A stretch of DNA of 64,000 nucleotides from Nesterenkonia halotolerans (lineage in GTDB: Bacteria > Actinomycetota > Actinomycetes > Actinomycetales > Micrococcaceae): assembly GCF_014874065.1 (NCBI RefSeq), contig NZ_JADBEE010000002.1, positions 62,001 through 126,000 on the forward strand, read 5' to 3'. Under the pieces are notes generated by a model that was not told where the DNA came from, made no database searches, and was given only the letters and a program-made list of their open reading frames with translations. This document shows, one piece after another, positions 1 to 8,045 of this stretch; the first letter of the stretch is position 1, and the number at the start of each line of letters is the position of its first letter. The translations under genes and the position numbers were made by a program.

Positions 1-881
1 GCCCGGCTGCATACCTTGGCGATGAACACGAAGCGATGATTCAGCCGCAGGCTGCCCTGGGCGGGGAGGTGGATCTCCTGGTCGAAGGCGGGGGACTGGC
101 TGGCGACCGCGAAGATCCCGGTCCGGGTGAACCACTTCATCGGTGGCACCTCGGTGTCCTCGGAAGACGAGCTGCCAGCAAAAGCCAGGACTGTGCCGCC
201 GCCGTCGAGGTCGTCGTGCTCGGAGGAGAAGGCCACCCAGTCGGCCTCCTTGCCCATCGTGTGGTCTTCACCTTCGTCGCCGGTGGAATTGACCACGGTG
301 CACCCGGTCCAGGAGCGGGGGCCGCGCCAGAACCACCCTGTGTAGCCGGCGTTGGGGCGTCCGGCCGTGGTCGGGCTTCCCAGCGGGAGGGTCTGCTCGG
401 AGACGTTGGTGAGTTCTGTGCTGAGGTCGATGGCCCAGATTCCTCGAGCGGTGTCGAGTGCGTGGACGCGTTGAACGCGGTGTTCGTCGATCCAGTGCTC
501 GCCTCGGGAGGTGATCCATTCCAGGGTCTCGTCGAAGACGACGTCGGAGCCTCCAGCGGGTTCGGCGGCGAATCCGGTGTGTTTCATGGTGCCGAGGTTT
601 CCGCGCATCTGATAGCCGTCTTCCACGGCGAAGGTTGGTCCGCCCCAGAAGTTCTGGTCGGCCACATGGGACCAGGTGAACTGCAGGCCGGTGTGCCAGC
701 GGTGGTCCCAGGGGCGGCGGACTGCGGCGTCTGCGCCGTCGAGGAATCGCAGTGGGTAGAGGTAGGGCTTGGGGGCCTCGTCTGTGGGTGAATCGGGGTG
801 GATGACATAGCGGAGGATTTCGGTGTCTCCGACAGTGACTGCGATCGCGTCCTGGGAGGTTTCCACATCGAAGTGGTTCAC
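1..881 (-). CDS. DUF6807 (PmoA-like) family protein, C-terminus cut by window edge
   Basis: The reverse frame is open from a GTG at 881 to the window edge, and an AAAGGA Shine-Dalgarno sits about 12 nt upstream. The protein starts VNHFDVETSQD and carries the motif series RPWDHRWHTGLQF, NFWGGPTF and GNLGTMKHTGF. I recognise these as DUF6807 features, a beta-sandwich family often annotated PmoA-like and usually found beside sugar dehydrogenases. The enzymatic role is unknown. It follows the Gfo/Idh/MocA gene on the same strand after 34 nt, so the two are probably co-transcribed. The low-complexity forward ORFs over this stretch are shadows. The stop codon lies outside the window. Confidence 0.75.
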   Translation of the reverse strand, partial: MNHFDVETSQDAIAVTVGDTEILRYVIHPDSPTDEAPKPYLYPLRFLDGADAAVRRPWDHRWHTGLQFTWSHVADQNFWGGPTFAVEDGYQMRGNLGTMKHTGFAAEPAGGSDVVFDETLEWITSRGEHWIDEHRVQRVHALDTARGIWAIDLSTELTNVSEQTLPLGSPTTAGRPNAGYTGWFWRGPRSWTGCTVVNSTGDEGEDHTMGKEADWVAFSSEHDDLDGGGTVLAFAGSSSSEDTEVPPMKWFTRTGIFAVASQSPAFDQEIHLPAQGSLRLNHRFVFIAKVCSR

Positions 882-915
882 GGTGTGAGTGTCCTTTGGT
901 GGTGGCGAGTGAGGG

Positions 916-2094
916 TCAGTGAGATGGCTTGGTGCTGCTGGGGGAAGCTTCGGCCAGGCGGCTGCTGCCGTAGATGAAGTTTGAATCGTGCATTCCGGTG
1001 TAGTAGATGCCTTCATTGGCCAGGTCCTCCCTGCGAATCGTCCGGCCCGTCTCTGCGGACTGGTAGAGCGCGGAGATGAACTCGAGGGTCCGTCGACCGT
1101 CGTGACCGGAGGCTCGGGGGCGAACCCCGGCGGTCATGGCGTCCAGGAGCTCGCTGAGTTGTTGCTTGTGGGACGACGGCACGTCCTCCGCGGGAAGCCA
1201 GGACTCCATGACCCGCCTCCGCTCGTCATCGCCCTGGGCACGATGCTCCGCGGGGGTCCAGGTCCAGGAGGAGTTGTCGTAGCCGTAGAGGTGCTCCAGC
1301 TCCACGGTGGCGTCTTGGAAGTCGAACCGCAGGTAGCTCGTCTCCCGGGGCGAGAGGACGCTGTTCACCACCGAAGCCAGAGCTCCGTTCTCGAACCGCA
1401 CGATCGCGAAGGAGACGTCCTCGGTCTCCACATCCCGATCCAGAGCCTCAGCCTTCGCTGTGACCTCGGACCAGTCCCCCAGAATCTCCAGGAGCAGGTC
1501 CATCTGGTGAATGCCGTGGCCCATGGCGGGGCCGCCTCCTTCGGTGTCCCACCGTCCGCGCCACGGCACCTCGTAGTAGGAGTGGGGTCGGAACCAGAGC
1601 GTGTTGCACATGGCGACCAGCGGTCGGCCCAGGTCTCCGTCCTGCACCTGCTGCTTCAAGGTGGCGGCTCCGGAACCGAACCGATGCTGGACCACGAAGG
1701 AGGCGTACGGTCCACCGCTGGTCTCCTCCGCCTGGATCTCGTCGTACTCGGCCAGCGAGAGCACCGGGGGCTTTTCGCACCAGACCCAGGCGCCAGACCG
1801 GAGCCCCTTGATCACGGCGTCACGGTGGGCTGAAGGCGGGGTGCACACGATCAGCAGATCCGGTGTGGCGGAAGAGAGCAGCTCGTCCACCGAGTCATAG
1901 CGACCAGGGATGCCCCATTCTTCTGCGACCTGGCGGACACGGTGTGGATCGAGGTCGGTGATGCCCACCACCTCCACCCGTGATTCCAAGGACTTCAGCG
2001 TCGGCAGGTGGGCGACCGTAGCGATACCGCCGGCCCCGACGAGTCCGACACGGACGCGTTCAGGAGTGCTGGGAGCTGTTTCGTGAGTGGACAT
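916..2094 (-). CDS. Gfo/Idh/MocA family NAD(P)-dependent oxidoreductase
   Basis: This 392-residue protein is likely a dehydrogenase of a sugar, inositol or sugar-acid derivative. The N-terminal Rossmann fold shows GLVGAGGIATVAHL at residues 17-30, and the family signature EKP is at 107-109. The C-terminal domain has MGHGIHQMD around 191-199, whose histidine is the usual catalytic position. The ATG at 2094 has AGGAA about 6 nt upstream. It is the first gene of a reverse-strand unit with the DUF6807 gene and is divergent from a LacI regulator that probably controls it. The substrate cannot be deduced from the sequence. Confidence 0.88.
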   Translation of the reverse strand: MSTHETAPSTPERVRVGLVGAGGIATVAHLPTLKSLESRVEVVGITDLDPHRVRQVAEEWGIPGRYDSVDELLSSATPDLLIVCTPPSAHRDAVIKGLRSGAWVWCEKPPVLSLAEYDEIQAEETSGGPYASFVVQHRFGSGAATLKQQVQDGDLGRPLVAMCNTLWFRPHSYYEVPWRGRWDTEGGGPAMGHGIHQMDLLLEILGDWSEVTAKAEALDRDVETEDVSFAIVRFENGALASVVNSVLSPRETSYLRFDFQDATVELEHLYGYDNSSWTWTPAEHRAQGDDERRRVMESWLPAEDVPSSHKQQLSELLDAMTAGVRPRASGHDGRRTLEFISALYQSAETGRTIRREDLANEGIYYTGMHDSNFIYGSSRLAEASPSSTKPSH

Positions 2095-2140
2095 AAAGTT
2101 CCTGACTACGTGACGGGGAAGCTGACAGAGACCCCTGTGT

Positions 2141-2162
2141 GAACGATCACATTTTGACGTTC
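2141..2162. promoter_or_regulatory. Imperfect palindrome at the dehydrogenase start site, candidate LacI operator
   Basis: The arms GAACG (2141-2145) and CGTTC (2158-2162) are perfect, and 7 of 11 positions are symmetric. The site covers the predicted transcription start of the reverse-strand promoter. An ACATTTTG octamer here (2149-2156) is repeated inverted as CAAAATGT at 2199-2206, on the other side of the promoter. The two copies could hold one repressor each. Assignment to the neighbouring LacI protein is inference. Confidence 0.4.
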
Positions 2163-2165
2163 CCG

Positions 2166-2195
2166 AGCGTAGGGAGCGACGGAGTAGGCTGTCAA
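2166..2195 (-). promoter_or_regulatory. Sigma-70-type promoter for the dehydrogenase operon
   Basis: On the reverse strand a perfect -35 TTGACA (2190-2195) is followed after 18 nt by TACGCT (2166-2171). The predicted start site is near 2159. Confidence 0.55.
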
Positions 2196-2298
2196 TAGCA
2201 AAATGTAAGGAAGATCACTTTTCCGCTCTTGAGTGCCGAGTGTGCTGGGATGGGGCACGGTGCATTCGCAGGAACAAGCTCAAGGAGGTGGTGCCCGC

Positions 2299-3318
2299 GT
2301 GGCGAGCGACGCGACAGGGGCCCCACGGGCGGCCACGATCCACGAGGTGGCACGGCGAGCGGGTGTGTCTCACCAGACCGTCTCGCGCTATCTCCGCGAC
2401 ATGGGTCCCTTCAAGCCGGCCACCACGGAACGCGTGGAGAAGGCGATCCAGGAGTTGAACTACCGGCCCAACATGATCGCCCGGTCCATGCGAACCCGAC
2501 GGACCGGCGTTCTCGCGGTCATCCTGCCGTCCCAGGTCGATGCCATGCCCACCCCGACGCTTGCAGGAGCGGCGAGGGCGGCGCATGCGGCAGGCTGTTT
2601 CATGGAGATCTCCGTGGTCGACGGCACCGCCCAGGACCGTGCATCACGGGCCGTCGAACTCATGGAGTCCGGGCGAGTGGACGGTGTGCTCTCGCTGAGT
2701 GCTCTGCCGGGTCTGCGGGACCGGCCCAAAGGTCCGGGCACTGCCGCGCTGGCGGTCCTGGGCCAGTTCGACGACGACCTGCGGGGCATCGGTCCGCTCG
2801 CCGACGCGTCGATCATGGCCGACATCGTGAAGCATCTGGCCGAGATCGGGCACCGGAACTTCCTGCACATCTCAGGACCCCAGGACTGGACGTCGGCACG
2901 TGCCAGGCGAAAGGTGTTCGAAGAGACGGTCGCCGAGCTTGGGCTGGTGTCCTGCGGCATCGTCGGCGGTGGCTGGGGACCCGAGGTGGGCTACAGCGCC
3001 ATCAGCGAGCTCGCCCCGGGAAGCACAGTGACTGCCGTGGTCGCCGCCAACGATTACGTGGCGATGGGTGCCGTCCGTGCAGCCCATGAACGAGGATGGC
3101 GCGTGCCACAGGACCTGAGTGTGATCGGCTGGGACAATCTCGAGACCGGCCGGTACGCCACGCCCTCGCTCTCGACCGTCGCGGTGGACCGGGAGGGGCA
3201 GGGGTGGCAGGCGATGAGTCGGCTGATCGCCCTCGTGAGGGACGAGTCTTCTCCGCTGGGAAGTCCCGAGGCGAACCGTCTGATCCTTCGTGAATCCTGC
3301 GGCCCCCCTCCCACCTAG
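2299..3318 (+). CDS. LacI family transcriptional regulator
   Basis: GTG at 2299 is chosen because AAGGAGGTGG lies 8 nt upstream; the longer frame from 2233 has no such site. The product is 339 residues. The LacI HTH and hinge are clear: ATIHEVARRAGVSHQTVSRY followed by NYRPNMIARSMRTRRT. A periplasmic-binding-protein-like effector domain follows, ending with the usual SVIGWDNLETGRYATPSLST segment before the C-terminus. It is divergent from the Gfo/Idh/MocA-DUF6807 unit, so it is probably the local sugar-responsive repressor. The effector is unknown. Confidence 0.88.
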   Translation: MASDATGAPRAATIHEVARRAGVSHQTVSRYLRDMGPFKPATTERVEKAIQELNYRPNMIARSMRTRRTGVLAVILPSQVDAMPTPTLAGAARAAHAAGCFMEISVVDGTAQDRASRAVELMESGRVDGVLSLSALPGLRDRPKGPGTAALAVLGQFDDDLRGIGPLADASIMADIVKHLAEIGHRNFLHISGPQDWTSARARRKVFEETVAELGLVSCGIVGGGWGPEVGYSAISELAPGSTVTAVVAANDYVAMGAVRAAHERGWRVPQDLSVIGWDNLETGRYATPSLSTVAVDREGQGWQAMSRLIALVRDESSPLGSPEANRLILRESCGPPPT

Positions 3319-3346
3319 GGGCTTGGGGGTGCGCGCCAGGCAGGGT

Positions 3347-3360
3347 GACTCCTCAGAGTC
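3347..3360. terminator. Small hairpin between convergent lacI-type gene and VIT1 gene
   Basis: GACTC (3347-3351) pairs with GAGTC (3356-3360) across a 4-nt loop. There is no U-tract. It lies in the 73-nt gap between two convergent genes, so a terminator role is plausible but weak. Confidence 0.3.
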
Positions 3361-3391
3361 CTTCGGATGGGCGGGGCAAGGCGCCCGACGT

Positions 3392-4546
3392 CTACGCCAC
3401 GGTGACACCCAGCACCGAGCCCAGCAGGTAGGTCACTGCGGCGGCTCCCAGCCCGATGCCCAGCTGGCGCAGTCCGCGCTTGAGCGGTGAGGCCCCGGAG
3501 AGCAGCCCGACCACCGCGCCGGTGCCGAGCAGCGCGACCCCGACCATGGCGCAGGAGACGACGACGGCGGTGAGCCCCTCGGCTCCCAGTAGGTAGGGAA
3601 TGACCGGGATGATCGCGCCCACCGCGAAGAAGACGAAGCTTGATCCGGCCGCGGTCCAGGCGGAGCCCACGATCGCGTGTTCGTCGGCGACCTCCTCCGG
3701 GTCGTGGGAGAGCTCGGGGTTGCAGTCGCAGTCGAAGACGCCGAGGCGCTCCAGCGCGCGATGCTCGGCGTCGCCCTCGCTCATGCCGCGCGCACGGTAG
3801 ACCAGGATCAGCTCGTTGTGATCCAGATCCAGGTCCGGTGCGGCCCGGAGCGTCGCCTGGGTCGGGCGGGTGGCGTCGAGCAGCTCCCGCTGGCTGCGCA
3901 CGGAGACGAACTCCCCGGCCGCCATGGAGAGGGCCCCGGCGAGGAGACCCGCCACCCCGGTGAGCAGGATGACGGTGGGTCCCACCCCGGTCCCACCCAT
4001 GCCCACGATCAGCGCCAGATTCGAGACCAGCCCGTCATTGGCGCCGAAGACCGCAGCGCGGAATCCCCCGGAGAGCTTCTCTCTGCCGCGGGTGGCCAGC
4101 GCCCGGACGACCTCCTCATGGATCGCCTCATCGGCGGCCATGCGGGCGGTGGCATCGGAGTCGGTGTCGTAGGGGGACTCGCCCTCCGCGCGCTGGGCCA
4201 GGGCGAGGACGAAGACCGAGCCGAAGATCCGCGCCATCCAGCTGAGCACAACGCGGTGCGCAGACGGGGCGGGAAGCCGCTGAGCGTGCTCTCCCAACAG
4301 ATCACGCCAGTGCTGTTCATGGCGCTTCTCCGCCGCCGCGAGCCCGAGCAGGATCTGACGCTCCTCGCCGCGCTTGCGCTCGGCGAGGTCCCGGTACAGC
4401 CGCCCCTCCGCCTGCTCGTCGGCCAGGTAGCGCCTCCATCGACGTATCTGGCGCGGCGTGGGGGTGCTCTGGTCACGCGGAGAATCCGCCGGGGTCTGCG
4501 ATGAGTGGCTCACTGAAGCCATTCTCCCCGGCAGGCCGGCGTTCAT
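3392..4546 (-). CDS. Ferritin-like/VIT1 fusion, probable Fe/Mn membrane transporter
   Basis: The N-terminal half (about 35-150) is a helical ferritin/erythrin-like domain with acidic and histidine ligands: DEQAEG, EKRHEQH at 73-79 and DEAIHEE at 139-145. The C-terminal half is a VIT1/CCC1 membrane domain with GANDGLVSN at 168-176 and several membrane segments. The fusion resembles MbfA-type membrane-bound ferritins that export iron or manganese. The start is uncertain: ATG 4546 lacks an evident SD, while ATG 4522 and a nearby GTG lie just after GGGGAG. It sits 47 nt downstream of the inositol-phosphatase-like gene and may be read with it. Confidence 0.82.
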   Translation of the reverse strand: MNAGLPGRMASVSHSSQTPADSPRDQSTPTPRQIRRWRRYLADEQAEGRLYRDLAERKRGEERQILLGLAAAEKRHEQHWRDLLGEHAQRLPAPSAHRVVLSWMARIFGSVFVLALAQRAEGESPYDTDSDATARMAADEAIHEEVVRALATRGREKLSGGFRAAVFGANDGLVSNLALIVGMGGTGVGPTVILLTGVAGLLAGALSMAAGEFVSVRSQRELLDATRPTQATLRAAPDLDLDHNELILVYRARGMSEGDAEHRALERLGVFDCDCNPELSHDPEEVADEHAIVGSAWTAAGSSFVFFAVGAIIPVIPYLLGAEGLTAVVVSCAMVGVALLGTGAVVGLLSGASPLKRGLRQLGIGLGAAAVTYLLGSVLGVTVA

Positions 4547-4593
4547 GGAGCCGTGGACGGCCTGTGACGAAGTTCAGGAATGGCTAAACCTGC

Positions 4594-5505
4594 TCAGCCG
4601 CGGGGCGACCGACGACGCCGGAGGCTCGCCTGGGTGATCAGCCGCCGAGCAGCGGGGGAGTCCACACCCGGGGCCAGCCCCAGGTAGTCCGGAGCCAGAT
4701 GGTCCGCCCCACGAGCCTCGATGCTGTGACCGTGCGCCAGGTAACGTCCACCGGCGCGGCGCAGGATGAGCATGCCGGCGGCGACGTCCCAGGGATTGGT
4801 GTCCACTCCCAGCACCACATCGGCCCACCCCGCGGCCGCGTGACACAGCTCAAGCGCACCGGAGACCACCCGGCGCACCGTGGAGAAGGTGCTGACCATC
4901 TCTGCGAAGGCCTCGAGCGCGGCGCTTCCCTCCTGGGTGAGCACCTCCGCGGAGGGGTAGCTGGTCATCAGGTTGAGGCTCTGCTCGGGGCGCGGCCGGT
5001 CGGTGCGCGCCAGCGGGGGTTCCAGCCGCAGCTCCGTCTCCGCGGTGGTGAGATAGGCGCCGTCGTCGTCGGCGGAGAAGGTGAGCCGGTTCACCGGATC
5101 GTGGACCACACCGGCGATCACCTCGCCCGCGTACACCGCGGCGATGGAGATGGAGAACATGGCAAAGCCGTGGGCAAAGTTGCTCGTGCCGTCGATCGGA
5201 TCGACGATCCACTCCAGCGTGCCGCTCCCACGCGCGCCCCGTTCCTCCCCCGTGACCCAGGAGCCCGGGACGGCCTCGGTCAGCGCGCGGGAGAGCGCGT
5301 CCTCGGTGGCGGCGTCGTGACGGGTGAGCAGGTCGTGGCTGCTCGTCTTGGTGGTGACGACAAGCTCCGCCGGGGTCCGCGTGCGGAACGCCTCCACCAG
5401 GGGGAGCCCCACCTGCTGGGCGGCACGAGCGGCGATCAGGCGCAGTTCGCGCGCCTGCGGTCGGCCGGGTTCAGGGGTGCAGATGGGCTCAGGGTTGTTC
5501 GTCAC
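4594..5505 (-). CDS. Inositol monophosphatase family protein
   Basis: This 303-residue protein probably hydrolyses a sugar or inositol phosphate (the family also includes histidinol-phosphatase and PAP phosphatase). Metal-binding motifs are intact: the EE pair at 87-88, DPIDGTSNFAHG at 102-113, and the late NPWDVAAGML motif. The start is GTG 5505 with TAGGGT at 5512-5517, leaving 6 nt, so the mRNA is probably leaderless. It is divergent from the App1-type gene. Substrate preference cannot be read from the sequence. Confidence 0.87.
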   Translation of the reverse strand: MTNNPEPICTPEPGRPQARELRLIAARAAQQVGLPLVEAFRTRTPAELVVTTKTSSHDLLTRHDAATEDALSRALTEAVPGSWVTGEERGARGSGTLEWIVDPIDGTSNFAHGFAMFSISIAAVYAGEVIAGVVHDPVNRLTFSADDDGAYLTTAETELRLEPPLARTDRPRPEQSLNLMTSYPSAEVLTQEGSAALEAFAEMVSTFSTVRRVVSGALELCHAAAGWADVVLGVDTNPWDVAAGMLILRRAGGRYLAHGHSIEARGADHLAPDYLGLAPGVDSPAARRLITQASLRRRRSPRG

Positions 5506-5511
5506 CTGTTC

Positions 5512-5517
5512 ACCCTA
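5512..5517 (-). promoter_or_regulatory. -10 box of leaderless inositol-phosphatase-like mRNA
   Basis: TAGGGT on the reverse strand lies 6 nt before GTG 5505, which places the transcription start at the start codon. Confidence 0.5.
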
Positions 5518-5557
5518 TCCATCAGCCGCCGAGGCGGTGCGCCTGCGCCCAAGCCGG

Positions 5558-5563
5558 TATGAT
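5558..5563 (+). promoter_or_regulatory. -10 box of leaderless App1-type gene
   Basis: TATGAT ends 7 nt before ATG 5571. This decides the start against the in-frame ATG at 5559, which lies inside the -10 box. Confidence 0.5.
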
Positions 5564-5570
5564 CGGGCCG

Positions 5571-6716
5571 ATGACGCATCCGGAGCACACCGAGGTCCTG
5601 CAGGACACCGCCGCTGTCCGCCGCCACTACAGCGACCGCACCCGCAACCGGGTGATGAAGACCGAGGACACCTGGCACCAGTTCCGCCTCGGGCTCGCCC
5701 GGCGCCGCGGCCAGAACGTCACCATGCTCTCGATGACCGGCTATGGCTGCCGCCGCTGGGTCAGGATCTTCTCCCGGGTCGTGATGGCCCCGGACTCCGA
5801 CTTCGAGAACGGACTGCGCGTGGCCAAGGTCATCGCCGATGGAGTCCGTGGCTGGCGGAACTTCATCTCCGCCCCGGTTCCCTTCGCCGAGCTGACCGTG
5901 GAGATCGCCGGCAGAGAGTTCAGCGTGGTCGCTGACCGCGGAGGCGTGGTCGACGCGGTGGTCGAGACCGACCTGGAGCCCGGCTGGCAGCAGGTCAGAC
6001 TGCATGCCCCGGGCAGCGAGTCCACCACCGCAGACGTCCACATCATCGACGACTCGACCTACACCGGCGTGGTCTGCGACATCGATGACACCGTCGTGGT
6101 CACCACCCTCCCGCGTCCGCTGCTGGCAGCCTGGAACTCCTTCGTGCTGGACGAGCACGCCCGCACGCCCACCCCGGGGATGGCGGTGATGATGGAACGG
6201 CTGATGGTCAACCACCCCGGCTCCCCGGTCATCTACATCTCCACCGGGGCATGGAATGTGGCGCAGACCCTCACCCGTTTCCTCACGCGCAACCTCTACC
6301 CGAAGGGGCCGCTGCTGCTCACGGACTGGGGCCCGACCGCAGATCGTTGGTTCCGCTCCGGCAAGCTGCACAAGGTCCAGCAGCTGGAGCGGCTGGCCCA
6401 GGACTTCCCGGAGATGTCCTGGGTGCTCATCGGGGACGACGGGCAGCATGATCCTGGCATCTACGCCGATTTCGTCCGCCGGCACCCCGAACACGTGACC
6501 GCCGTGATCATCCGCGAGCTGACCTACTCCGAGGCCATGCTCGCTGGTGGTCGCGCGGAGGACCCGGCCGGCAACGATCTGCTGAACTACGGTGACCCGG
6601 CCGAGCCCCACGACGCGGTCCAGCTGGCCGGGGAGCGCCGGATCCCGTGGATCTATGGTCCCGACGGCAAGGACATCGCCGCGAAGCTCTCCGCCCACGG
6701 CCTGCTCTCCAGCTGA
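5571..6716 (+). CDS. App1 family phosphatase (DUF2183), putative phosphatidate phosphatase
   Basis: The 381-residue product has the HAD-like catalytic motif CDIDDTVVVT at 169-178 with both aspartates, preceded by a beta-rich N-terminal half. PVIYISTGAWN and WVLIGDDGQHDPGIY downstream fit the App1/DUF2183 family. The yeast member dephosphorylates phosphatidate; bacterial substrates are poorly known. No signal peptide is visible, so it should be cytoplasmic. The start follows a TATGAT box at leaderless distance. It converges with the glycosyltransferase gene, leaving only 9 nt between the stops. Confidence 0.82.
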   Translation: MTHPEHTEVLQDTAAVRRHYSDRTRNRVMKTEDTWHQFRLGLARRRGQNVTMLSMTGYGCRRWVRIFSRVVMAPDSDFENGLRVAKVIADGVRGWRNFISAPVPFAELTVEIAGREFSVVADRGGVVDAVVETDLEPGWQQVRLHAPGSESTTADVHIIDDSTYTGVVCDIDDTVVVTTLPRPLLAAWNSFVLDEHARTPTPGMAVMMERLMVNHPGSPVIYISTGAWNVAQTLTRFLTRNLYPKGPLLLTDWGPTADRWFRSGKLHKVQQLERLAQDFPEMSWVLIGDDGQHDPGIYADFVRRHPEHVTAVIIRELTYSEAMLAGGRAEDPAGNDLLNYGDPAEPHDAVQLAGERRIPWIYGPDGKDIAAKLSAHGLLSS

Positions 6717-6725
6717 CCCGATCGG

Positions 6726-7943
6726 TCAGCTCACCGGTGCGGCCTCCGCGGCAGTGGTGCCGGAGCGCCGCGGCCTGGTGCGCAGCGAGCGGACCCGGCG
6801 GTTGACCTCGACCGCCCGGGAGTAGTGTCCGATGAGCTCATTGGACACCGCCTCCCAGGTGCGATCCTGCACCGTCTCGAAGGCATTGCGCCCGAACGTG
6901 CTCCGCGTGGAGTCCTCGGCGAGCAGATGTTCGACCGCCGAGCGCATGCCGCCGAGGTCACCCGGACGGTAGAGCCATCCGGTGCGGCCGACGTCGACCA
7001 GGTCCAGCGGACCGCCGCGACCCACTGCCACGACCGGCACGGCGGCCGCCATGGCCTCCTGGATGGTCTGACAGAAGGTCTCGGCCTCACCCGGGTGCAC
7101 GAAGACGTCCAGGCTGGCCACGTGGCGGCCCAGCTCGTCCCCTGACTGGAAGCCGGCGAAATGCGCCCGGGGAAGGCGACGGCGCAGCGCCTCCTCCTGG
7201 GGCCCGGAGCCGATGATCACCAGGCGGGAGCCGGGGATGGCGTCGAGCACCTGCAGATCCTCGATCTGCTTCTCGGCCGCGAGTCGACCCACGAAGCCGA
7301 TCAGCTTCTCCCCGGTGCTGCTGATCTGCGCGCGAAGCTCCGCGCTGCGACGCTCCGGGGTGAACCGTGCCGTGTCCACGCCGCGCCGCCAGGTCTTGAG
7401 CCGCTTGATCCCTCGCCGGGAAAGCTGCTCCCGGCAGAAGGAGGACGGCACCAGGGTCAGCGTGGAGCTGGTGTGCATCCGGTCCACGTGCTGCCAGAGC
7501 AGCTCCGTGGCCCAGGGCAGCCGATAGCGGGCCGCGTAGGTGGGGACCTCCGTCTGATAGATCGAGACGGTGGGGATTCCCAGCGCCTCCGCCGCCTGGA
7601 TCGCGCGCCAGCCCAGCACGAACGGGGAGGCCACATGCACCACGTCGGGTCGGATCTCAGCGAGGAGGTGGCGGATGCGCGTCACGAATCCGGCCGCGAC
7701 CCGGACCTTCGGATAATCCGGCAGCGGAAGCGAAGGCACCCGGATCACGGGGAAGCCCTCACAGCGCTCTCGCCCGGCGTGCCCCAGCTCGGTCCGCGGA
7801 GGGACCTCGAACATGGTGTCGGAGGGGGCGATGACCGTGACGTCATCGCCGCGTCGGCGAAGATGTGCGAGCACATGGAGCACGGAGTTTGTCACGCCGT
7901 TCATGTGCGGGAGGAACGATTCTGTCACCACAACAACTCTCAC
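6726..7943 (-). CDS. GT4-type glycosyltransferase, GDP-mannose-dependent alpha-mannosyltransferase-like
   Basis: This 405-residue GT-B protein opens with RVVVVTESFLPHMNGVTNSV, the acceptor-domain start typical of actinobacterial MgtA/PimB-like mannosyltransferases. The C-terminal donor domain shows GRLAAEKQIEDL, LVIIGSGPQEEALRRRL, and FVHPGEAETFCQTIQEAMA, the E-x7-E-like motif of retaining GT4 enzymes. It likely acts at the membrane on glycolipid or lipoglycan precursors; the exact acceptor is inference. The GTG start at 7943 lies 6 nt after TAGCCT (7950-7955), a leaderless arrangement. Confidence 0.82.
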   Translation of the reverse strand: MRVVVVTESFLPHMNGVTNSVLHVLAHLRRRGDDVTVIAPSDTMFEVPPRTELGHAGRERCEGFPVIRVPSLPLPDYPKVRVAAGFVTRIRHLLAEIRPDVVHVASPFVLGWRAIQAAEALGIPTVSIYQTEVPTYAARYRLPWATELLWQHVDRMHTSSTLTLVPSSFCREQLSRRGIKRLKTWRRGVDTARFTPERRSAELRAQISSTGEKLIGFVGRLAAEKQIEDLQVLDAIPGSRLVIIGSGPQEEALRRRLPRAHFAGFQSGDELGRHVASLDVFVHPGEAETFCQTIQEAMAAAVPVVAVGRGGPLDLVDVGRTGWLYRPGDLGGMRSAVEHLLAEDSTRSTFGRNAFETVQDRTWEAVSNELIGHYSRAVEVNRRVRSLRTRPRRSGTTAAEAAPVS

Positions 7944-7949
7944 GCCTTC

Positions 7950-7955
7950 AGGCTA
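7950..7955 (-). promoter_or_regulatory. -10 box of leaderless glycosyltransferase gene
   Basis: TAGCCT on the reverse strand lies 6 nt before GTG 7943. Confidence 0.5.
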
Positions 7956-8033
7956 GGAACCCCGGACGAGCCCAGGCCGTCGTCGTCGTGACGAGCCCGT
8001 GAACAGCACAGAAACCTTTCCCGGTGCAGCGGC

Positions 8034-8039
8034 TAAGGT
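8034..8039 (+). promoter_or_regulatory. -10 box of leaderless TauE/SafE gene
   Basis: TAAGGT lies 6 nt before GTG 8046. Confidence 0.5.
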
Positions 8040-8045
8040 GATCTG

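Noticed and set aside
36..791. 251-residue forward ORF over the first 0.8 kb
   Set aside because: Low-complexity Gly/Val/Ala translation with no RBS; the reverse frame gives a coherent DUF6807 protein with an SD.
4547..4593. Possible IdeR/DtxR iron box between the inositol-phosphatase-like gene and the VIT1 gene
   Set aside because: Only a partial match to the TTAGGTTAGCCTAACCTAA pattern, needing an insertion; not enough to call.
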